Shown here: positions 58,391 to 64,000 of the stretch, piece after piece | How the letters are laid out: the number at the start of each line of letters is the position of its first letter | How positions within the stretch are numbered: the first letter of the stretch is position 1 | Assembly: GCA_030372335.1 (NCBI GenBank) | Contig: JAUDCW010000006.1 | Length of the DNA: 64,000 nucleotides | Origin: JALCOL01 sp022649665 | GTDB taxonomy: Bacteria > Bacillota > Bacilli > Lactobacillales > Enterococcaceae | Reading direction: 5' to 3' (one strand) | Notes under the pieces: model-generated | Database searches by the model: none | Told to the model about the DNA's origin: nothing | The model's input: only the letters and a program-made list of their open reading frames with translations | Made by a program: the position numbers and the translations under genes

Positions 58391-59626
58391 ATGGGTCTGA
58401 TCAAAGCAGCAGCAAGCGCACTTGGAGGCGGCTTAGCCGACCAGTGGCTCGAAGTCATCGAGCCTGATGAAATGGGGCAGACGACCGTGATGACGAGCGG
58501 CGTCAAAGTCCGCAAAAACGATAAACGCGGCAGCAACCGCAAAGGAACAGCAGACGTGATCACGGACGGTTCGGTGATCCAAGTCGGTCAAAACATGATG
58601 ATGCTCCTCGTCGACGGCGGCAAGATCATCGACTATTCAGCCGAGCCCGGCTACTATACTGTCAAAAACGATGCCGCACCGAGCATGTTCAGCGGCAGTT
58701 TGAAAGCTGCCGTCGATGAAACGTTCAAACGGTTCAAATTCGGCGGTGTTACTCCGCAAAAGCAGCAAGTTTTCTATATCAATCTGCAAGAGATCAAAGG
58801 GATCAAATTCGGGACGCCTTCGCCTTTGAATTATTTCGATAATTTTTATAATGCCGAGCTTTTTCTACGGGCGCACGGAACCTATTCGATCCGCATCACA
58901 GATCCGCTGCTCTTCTATACGCAAGCGATCCCGCGCGATGCTCGGACAGTCACGATCACGGACATCAATGAACAATATCTCGCTGAATTTTTAACGGCGC
59001 TGCAAACTGCTGTCAATCAAATGTCGGCGGACGGCGTCCGGATCTCGTATGTCCCGTCGAAAAGTATGGAGCTCAGCAAATGTCTGCAAGACGTGCTTGA
59101 TCCTGATTGGGTCAAACTGCGCGGAATGGAGATCGTTTCAGCCGCCGTCGCCAGCATTTCGTATACGGACGATTCGCAAAAGCTGATCAACATGCGCAAT
59201 GAAGGCGCGATGCTCCAAGATCCGTCGATCCGCGAAGGCTATGTGCAAGGCTCAGTCGCACGCGGGATGGAAGAAGCCGGAAAAAATCCGGGCGGTGCGA
59301 CAAACAGTTTTGTCGGGATGGGCATGGGAATGGGTGCAGCCGGCAACTTTACGCAGTCCACTTCGGCCGCCAACCAAAAACAAATGGAAGAGGCAGCAGA
59401 AAAGAAAAAAGAAGCCGAAACAAATGGCTGGACTTGCCCAAAATGCGGGCAAACGGGCAATACCGGTAAATTCTGTTCGAATTGCGGCGCGCCGAAACCG
59501 CAAGAAACTGCTGATGTGAAGATGAAATGTGCCGAATGCGGCGCAGTCGTCGATCTCAGCCACGGTGTCCCGAAATTCTGTCCGGAATGCGGAAAACCAT
59601 TCAAAGCGGTCCCGCTCGACAGCTGA
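58391..59626 (+). CDS. SPFH-domain protein with C-terminal zinc ribbons (YdjI-like)
   Basis: A 411-residue protein. Residues about 20-290 form an SPFH/virion-core-like domain (GTADVITDGSVIQVGQNMM, YFINLQEIKGIKFGTP-type stretch, GTYSIRITDPLLFY). A Gly/Met-rich link follows, then two zinc ribbons (CPKCGQTGNTGKFCSNCG and CAECGAVVDLSHGVPKFCPECG). This matches B. subtilis YdjI, which with YdjG and YdjH recruits PspA at stressed membranes. It is the first of three genes with the same order of parts; no pspA is next to it. Confidence 0.82.
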   Translation: MGLIKAAASALGGGLADQWLEVIEPDEMGQTTVMTSGVKVRKNDKRGSNRKGTADVITDGSVIQVGQNMMMLLVDGGKIIDYSAEPGYYTVKNDAAPSMFSGSLKAAVDETFKRFKFGGVTPQKQQVFYINLQEIKGIKFGTPSPLNYFDNFYNAELFLRAHGTYSIRITDPLLFYTQAIPRDARTVTITDINEQYLAEFLTALQTAVNQMSADGVRISYVPSKSMELSKCLQDVLDPDWVKLRGMEIVSAAVASISYTDDSQKLINMRNEGAMLQDPSIREGYVQGSVARGMEEAGKNPGGATNSFVGMGMGMGAAGNFTQSTSAANQKQMEEAAEKKKEAETNGWTCPKCGQTGNTGKFCSNCGAPKPQETADVKMKCAECGAVVDLSHGVPKFCPECGKPFKAVPLDS

Positions 59627-59650
59627 CAAACAACAAAGGAGCTGATTTTT

Positions 59651-60739
59651 TTGGAGGTCATCATCCATAAATGTCCGAATTGCGGCGGACCACTGACTTT
59701 TGAGCCAAAAGATCAAAAATTCCATTGTCCGTACTGTTTGAGTGTCTTCACCGCCGATGAAGTGAGCGCTTTTGAAGAAAAACAAAAAGCCGCTCAAATG
59801 GCCGCTCCTGAAGAATCATCCAAAGAGAAATCTGAAGCTGGAAACGAGGCCGCAGCGGCCGGCGAAATGGCGCTTTACCAGTGCCCCAGCTGCGGTGCGG
59901 AGATCGTGACCGATGCAACAACAGCCGCGACCTACTGCTACTATTGCCACAATCCGGTCGTCCTGCTCGGGCGTCTGAGCGGCAAATTCCTGCCGGACAA
60001 AGTTTTGCCGTTTGCGATCGATAAAAAAGACGCGACCGCGCGCTTTTTAAAATGGATCCGCCGAAAAAAATTCGTCCCGAAAGCTTTTTTTCAAAAGGAA
60101 CAGATCGAAAAACTGACCGGCGTCTATTTCCCTTATTGGGTCGTCGATGCTGATACTGAAGGAACGTTCCAAGGCCTCGGGAATGTCTTAAGGGTCTGGG
60201 TAGTCGGCGACCTTGAATATACCGAAACCAAACAGTATGACGTCTTGCGCAGCGGCAAGATCCATTTCCGCCAATTGACGAAAAATGCTCTCAGCAAAAA
60301 TATCAAACAGAAGATGGTCGCGCGTATCCAGCCATTTCCGCTGGACAAAACGATCCCTTTCAAAGATCAATACCTTTCAGGTTTTCAAGCCGAAAAACGC
60401 GACATCGAGTTTGAAAAGATCGATGAAGATGTGACGCAAGAACTCGGCGACTATACGAAAGAAATGCTGCATGATGCGGCGCCGGGCTATGTCGCGATCG
60501 TGAACCAAAAAAGCACCACTAAAATCGATGAGCTGAAAAAGAATTATATGCTGCTGCCGGTCTGGGTTTTGACATATCGTGAAAAGGGCAGTGATCTAGT
60601 CTATTATTACGCGATGAACGGTCAGACTGGCAAAGCAAGCGGCGTACTGCCGATCAGCTATCCTAAACTGTTCTTTGCGGCAGCCGGGATCTTCTTCGGA
60701 ATTTTGATCTTCGGTCTTCTCGGGGGGTATTTCCTATGA
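59651..60739 (+). CDS. Zinc-ribbon membrane protein (YdjG-like)
   Basis: A 362-residue protein with an N-terminal TFIIB-like zinc ribbon (CPNCGGPLTFEPKDQKFHCPYC, residues 8-29), a Glu/Ala linker, a second ribbon (CPSCGAEIVTDATTAATYCYYC, about 79-100), a soluble domain with FPYWVVDADTEG, and one C-terminal membrane segment (about 337-358). It fits B. subtilis YdjG. The start is TTG at 59651 with AAAGGAGC upstream. It overlaps the next gene by 4 bp (ATGA). Confidence 0.75.
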   Translation: MEVIIHKCPNCGGPLTFEPKDQKFHCPYCLSVFTADEVSAFEEKQKAAQMAAPEESSKEKSEAGNEAAAAGEMALYQCPSCGAEIVTDATTAATYCYYCHNPVVLLGRLSGKFLPDKVLPFAIDKKDATARFLKWIRRKKFVPKAFFQKEQIEKLTGVYFPYWVVDADTEGTFQGLGNVLRVWVVGDLEYTETKQYDVLRSGKIHFRQLTKNALSKNIKQKMVARIQPFPLDKTIPFKDQYLSGFQAEKRDIEFEKIDEDVTQELGDYTKEMLHDAAPGYVAIVNQKSTTKIDELKKNYMLLPVWVLTYREKGSDLVYYYAMNGQTGKASGVLPISYPKLFFAAAGIFFGILIFGLLGGYFL

Positions 60740-61554
60740 AGCGAAAAATCATCCTCTTTTTCCCGCTTCTGCTCTTTTTGCTCTGCCTTTTCCCGACGCT
60801 TGCCCGCGGCGCGGAAAGTTCTTTAACAGATGATGCGGCACTCTTGACGTCAAGCGAGCAGCAGACAGTTACCCAGCAGCTGAAAGCTTTCCAAACGAAG
60901 ACAAAAATGCCGCTTTTTATCGTTACCTCAAGCGGTGAGCTGCCCAGTGACAGCGATGAGGCGCGCGACCACGTCGATGAAGCGCTTGCTGATAAAATCG
61001 GCTATAACCAAAATGGTGCGATGCTGTGGATTGACATGACCCAGCGCAAGATCTATTTATCGACTTCGGGCGATGTGATCTACTACTTCACCGACAAGCA
61101 CGTCGACGACACGATCAAAGCTGTTTCCAGCCAGTTGACAGACGGACATTACGCTGCCGGGATGGAAGCTTTCGTCAGCCATGCAAAAACATATTACGAC
61201 GAAGGGTTAAGTGAAAAAAACTTTCAGGTCGATGAGGTGACCGGCAAGATCACCCGCTACAAAAAGATCACGGTGCTTGAAGGCGCGCTGGCGTTTTTGA
61301 TCGCCGCCTTGTGCACCGGCGCCTTTCTCTTTTTCGTCAAACGGCGCTATTCGCTGAAAGACACCGGCTACCGCTATCCCTACCGGCAAAACGGCCAACT
61401 GCAGCTGACGGAAAAAGAAGATCGCTTGGTCAATTCATTCATCACGACGCGCCGCATCATCCTCCCGCAAGGCAAAGGCCCGGGAGGTGGCGGATCAACG
61501 ACCCACACTTCAAGCGGTGGCGGGAATTTTGGCGGCGGCAGCGGCGGGTTTTGA
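60736..61554 (+). CDS. TPM-domain membrane protein (YdjH/YgcG-like)
   Basis: A 272-residue protein: signal peptide (about 1-25), TPM domain (LTDDAALLTSSEQQTVTQQL, SDSDEARDHVDEAL, GAMLWIDMTQRKIYLSTSGD) outside the membrane, a membrane helix (about 182-200), and a Gly/Ser-rich end (GGGGSTTHTSSGGGNFGGGSGGF). It fits B. subtilis YdjH and the photosystem-repair TPM family. It works with the two preceding proteins at the membrane. Confidence 0.82.
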   Translation: MKRKIILFFPLLLFLLCLFPTLARGAESSLTDDAALLTSSEQQTVTQQLKAFQTKTKMPLFIVTSSGELPSDSDEARDHVDEALADKIGYNQNGAMLWIDMTQRKIYLSTSGDVIYYFTDKHVDDTIKAVSSQLTDGHYAAGMEAFVSHAKTYYDEGLSEKNFQVDEVTGKITRYKKITVLEGALAFLIAALCTGAFLFFVKRRYSLKDTGYRYPYRQNGQLQLTEKEDRLVNSFITTRRIILPQGKGPGGGGSTTHTSSGGGNFGGGSGGF

Positions 61555-61619
61555 TCAGATAATCGTGATAAATGCGCGCCAGCTTCAAAAAAGAGCGCTT
61601 TTGAAACAAGATTTCTAGG

Positions 61620-61659
61620 AAGAGAGACTGTGATGAATTTGTCGCAGCTCTCTTTTTTT
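61620..61659 (+). terminator. Terminator of the SPFH/TPM operon
   Basis: An imperfect stem AGAGAGACTGTGA / TCGCAGCTCTCT followed by seven T, about 65 bp past the TPM gene. Confidence 0.75.
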
Positions 61660-61706
61660 CTGCAAAAAAGCGAATATCTTTCAATAAGTATTTGCGAGAA
61701 AACTTC

Positions 61707-61718
61707 GATAGCGCTATC
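61707..61718. promoter_or_regulatory. Palindrome GATAGCGCTATC upstream of the amino acid ABC operon
   Basis: A perfect 12-bp palindrome about 78 bp before the permease start, in an AT-rich promoter region. It could be a repressor site; no known regulator is matched. Confidence 0.4.
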
Positions 61719-61795
61719 TTTATCAATAATAATGATAATAATTTAATCATTTACCAGTAAACATTAATATTTATGAAAGTAAAGAGGGTCCCTTC

Positions 61796-62461
61796 ATGCA
61801 AAGTATCGACTGGTCATTTGTACTCCAAACCTTTCCAATCGCTTTTTCCGGAATCTATGTCACACTTTTCGTTTCAATCGTTGCTTTCGTGATCACACTA
61901 CTTCTTTCAACGATCATCTCGCTTGTTCGTTTTTTCAAGATCCCGATCATCAATCCGATCCTCGGAGTAATGATCTCATTTTTCCGCGCAACACCGTTTA
62001 TCGCGCAGCTTTTCTTTCTCTATTTCGGTTTGCGCCAGATCATCCCGGTCTTCCAAGGTCTTTCCCCGATGTGGATCTTGATCATCGCACTCGTACTCAA
62101 TACGACCGCTTTTATGTCGGAGAATTTTCGTGCGGCGATCGAAGCCGTTGATCCCGGACAATTCGAAGCCGCTTTCGCGATGGGACTGACTTATCTGCAG
62201 ACGATGCGGCGGATCGTGCTACCGCAAGCGTTCAAAGTCGCGCTGCCGGCGATCGGCAACAATTTCGTGATGCTCTTTAAAGGCGCTTCGATGGGATTTA
62301 CGATCGGTGTGATGGATATTCTTTCCAAAGCGAAAGTAGCTGCTTCGCTTTCCGGAAAATGGTTCGAAGCGTATTTGGTCGCGATGATCATTTATTGGGC
62401 GATCATCATTATTTTTGAAAAGATCCAACAGTTCATTGAATACCGAATAGAGAAAGTGTAG
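61796..62461 (+). CDS. Amino acid ABC transporter permease
   Basis: A 221-residue permease of the polar amino acid (HisM/TcyL) type with about five hydrophobic segments and the EAA-like loop EAAFAMGLTYLQTMRRIVLPQAFKVALP (about 122-149), plus FFRATPFIAQLFFLYFGL. It forms a homodimer in the membrane. It lies 9 bp before the ATPase gene, with an AAAGAGGG site. The specific amino acid cannot be read; cystine or polar amino acids are plausible. Confidence 0.9.
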   Translation: MQSIDWSFVLQTFPIAFSGIYVTLFVSIVAFVITLLLSTIISLVRFFKIPIINPILGVMISFFRATPFIAQLFFLYFGLRQIIPVFQGLSPMWILIIALVLNTTAFMSENFRAAIEAVDPGQFEAAFAMGLTYLQTMRRIVLPQAFKVALPAIGNNFVMLFKGASMGFTIGVMDILSKAKVAASLSGKWFEAYLVAMIIYWAIIIIFEKIQQFIEYRIEKV

Positions 62462-62470
62462 GGAGAAAAA

Positions 62471-63202
62471 ATGCTGCATATTCAAAATTTAACGAAAAGT
62501 TTCGATGGAAAAATCATCTTGAAAGATTTGAATCTTGATGTCAAGAAAGGTGAAACCGTCACGATCATTGGGCCTTCCGGAGCGGGGAAATCGACTTTTC
62601 TGCGTTGCATCGATCTTTTAGAAATACCAGATCAGGCCCAGATGCAGATCGATGATGTAAAAGTCGAATTGCCGAATATCACCAAAAAAGATCTTTTAGC
62701 AGTTCGCCGCAAAACAGCAATGGTTTTTCAACAGTACAATCTCTACAAAAACAAAACTGCACTCCAAAACGTTACAGAGTCCTTGGTCCTCGTGAAAAAA
62801 ATGACCAAATCAAAAGCCCATGAAGTTGCGCTTCAGGCACTAAAGAGCGTCGGGATGGATGAGCGCGCTGATGCGTATCCGCAGCAATTATCAGGCGGCC
62901 AGCAGCAGCGAGTCGGCATCGCCCGAGCAGCGGTCATCGAGCCAAAAATGATGCTCTTTGACGAGCCAACTTCCTCACTCGACCCTGAGTCGATCAACGG
63001 GATCCTCGAGCTGATCAAGCGTCAGCATGACGAAGGGCGGACGATGATCGTGGTCACACATGAAATGCGGTTCGCCCGCCAAGTTTCCGATCAGATCATC
63101 GTGATGGAAAATGGTCATTTCATCGAATCTGGCACGCCTGAAGTGATCTTTGAAGATCCAAAACAACAGCGTACTAAAGATTTCCTGCACCAAATCAATT
63201 AA
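62471..63202 (+). CDS. Amino acid ABC transporter ATP-binding protein
   Basis: A 243-residue ATPase: Walker A IGPSGAGKSTFLRC (about 34-47), signature LSGGQQQRVGIARA, Walker B MMLFDEPTSSLDPE, switch VTHEMRFAR. The PAAT-type pattern LRCIDLLE and MVFQQYNLYKN is present. It drives the permease at 61796 and the lipoprotein at 63225. Confidence 0.94.
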   Translation: MLHIQNLTKSFDGKIILKDLNLDVKKGETVTIIGPSGAGKSTFLRCIDLLEIPDQAQMQIDDVKVELPNITKKDLLAVRRKTAMVFQQYNLYKNKTALQNVTESLVLVKKMTKSKAHEVALQALKSVGMDERADAYPQQLSGGQQQRVGIARAAVIEPKMMLFDEPTSSLDPESINGILELIKRQHDEGRTMIVVTHEMRFARQVSDQIIVMENGHFIESGTPEVIFEDPKQQRTKDFLHQIN

Positions 63203-63224
63203 ATCATTCAAAGGAGAAATTATT

Positions 63225-64000
63225 GTGAAAAAGAAAAGTATTTTAGCATCCCTCGTAATCGTTGCAGCAGGAATCGTTTTACTGACAGGTTGCGGAAAAA
63301 GTTCGGCATCGACAGCCGATTCTGAGGACAAGTCCAGCAAAACACAAGGAACGATCAAAGTCGCGATCAACAACAACGTCCCACCTTTCTCGTATATGGA
63401 TGGCAACAAAATCGTCGGCGCAGAAGTCGATATTTGGAACGAAATCGGCAAAAACCTCAATAAAAAAATCGAATTCGATCCAGCTGGTTTCGATGTGTTA
63501 TTCGGCAAGATCGACAATAAAGAAGACGATTTTATGGCTAGCTATCTTGCGATCAACCCGACTCGAAAAGAGAAATACAATTTCACTGAACCTTATGCTC
63601 ACGGCTTCATGAAACTTCTCGTTTTGAAGAAAACGAATGGTATCGATGGTTTGAAAGATTGCGGTGGAAAGAAAGTTGCGGTGACTGCGACCAGTAATGC
63701 ACGTGAATTTTTGGAACGCTATATCAAAGAGAAAAAAATTGATATTGAACCAGTGATCTTTGAAGATAAAGACACTGCTGCTGCCGCTTTGAATCAAGGA
63801 GATGTCGTTGGTTTCTTCGAAGGTGCTGGAACGAACATCGCATTGATCCAAAAAGGGATCGTCGATGGCAAATTCGTCGGCAAATCTGAAGACGTCACCG
63901 ATACAGCATTTCTTTACCGCAAAAACGATAAGAAAATGGACAAGTTAGGAAAACAAGTTTCAGATGTCCTGAAGGAAATGAAAGAAAACGGCGATCTCAA
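63225..64000 (+). CDS. Amino acid ABC solute-binding lipoprotein (partial at right edge)
   Basis: The first 258 residues of a type-II solute-binding lipoprotein: signal peptide with lipobox LLTGC (Cys 24), then IKVAINNNVPPFSYMDGNKIVGAEVDIWNEIG, and the conserved NPTRKEKYNFTEPYAHG. It starts with GTG at 63225 after AAAGGAG. It binds the amino acid outside and gives it to the permease. The reading frame is still open at 64000. Confidence 0.9.
   Translation, partial: MKKKSILASLVIVAAGIVLLTGCGKSSASTADSEDKSSKTQGTIKVAINNNVPPFSYMDGNKIVGAEVDIWNEIGKNLNKKIEFDPAGFDVLFGKIDNKEDDFMASYLAINPTRKEKYNFTEPYAHGFMKLLVLKKTNGIDGLKDCGGKKVAVTATSNAREFLERYIKEKKIDIEPVIFEDKDTAAAALNQGDVVGFFEGAGTNIALIQKGIVDGKFVGKSEDVTDTAFLYRKNDKKMDKLGKQVSDVLKEMKENGDL

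Noticed and set aside
1..64000. CRISPR array or insertion sequence
   Set aside because: No regularly spaced repeats, no cas gene, and no transposase frame or terminal inverted repeats were found anywhere in the window.

Overview
The window reads as chromosome of a low-to-moderate GC Gram-positive bacterium of the order Lactobacillales, probably Lactobacillaceae or Enterococcaceae; I cannot fix the genus. Reasons: a cggR-gap-pgk-tpiA-eno operon, the order dnaX-recR-tmk-yaaQ-holB-yaaT-yabA-rsmI, CtsR-type control of clpP, lipobox lipoproteins, strong AGGAGG-like ribosome binding sites, and a gene set (KDGP aldolase, DgaE-like enzyme, DUF4310/4311/4312, SFCGS protein) known from Enterococcus faecalis. 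Most genes are on the minus strand.

Layout. 1-5575: IMPase (partial), UPF0223, MgtA-type ATPase, nitroreductase and a MocR/PdxR-like regulator, divergent from pdxK (5758-6585). 6667-7644: guaC with PurBox-like sites. 7962-15383: an operon for an amino-sugar-acid type substrate with a non-PTS membrane pair (DUF4310/4311) and a PRD regulator. 15763-18933: Eis-like acetyltransferase, sce7725-like protein, PD-(D/E)XK-like protein and a small unknown. 19056-23729: yut/yun housekeeping genes. 23851-29396: glycolytic operon. 29726-33920: a tRNA-Arg(CCG) gene and a 4.1-kb AT-rich island bounded by a 37-bp direct repeat of the tRNA 3' end. 34107-39066: GlcU-like transporter, unknown membrane protein, clpP, DsbA-fold protein, galE, esterase. 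39166-49258: a tightly overlapping gene train (two glycosyltransferase-like proteins, a small-molecule kinase, a YnjBCD-like ABC transporter, two TVP38/TMEM64 membrane proteins, a two-CCG-domain HdrB-like protein, a 2[4Fe-4S] ferredoxin-like protein and two Cys-rich lipoproteins). 49352-58193: second Eis-like protein, dinB and the rsmI-to-dnaX replication/repair cluster. 58391-61554: SPFH, zinc-ribbon and TPM proteins resembling B. subtilis YdjI/YdjG/YdjH. 61796-64000: polar amino acid ABC transporter (last gene partial).

Two regions stand out as possible undescribed systems. (i) The tRNA-Arg island carries, in one overlapping order, remnants of a radical-SAM-like enzyme, a thymidylate-kinase-like enzyme, a pyruvate-kinase-like enzyme and an intact NDP-kinase-like protein. 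The three phosphotransferase folds could form an NMP to NDP to NTP relay next to a radical enzyme, which suggests a modified-nucleotide pathway (inference). The copy here is decayed by several frameshifts and a deletion that joins it to the 5' end of a thioester-domain adhesin. No integrase remains, although candidate integrase arm sites survive at both ends. (ii) The 39-49 kb cluster looks like a Firmicute version of the uncharacterised E. coli ydjXYZ-ynjABCD neighbourhood, rich in Cys motifs at the membrane, with glycosyltransferase families (TIGR04282/TIGR04283) known from metalloid-related contexts.
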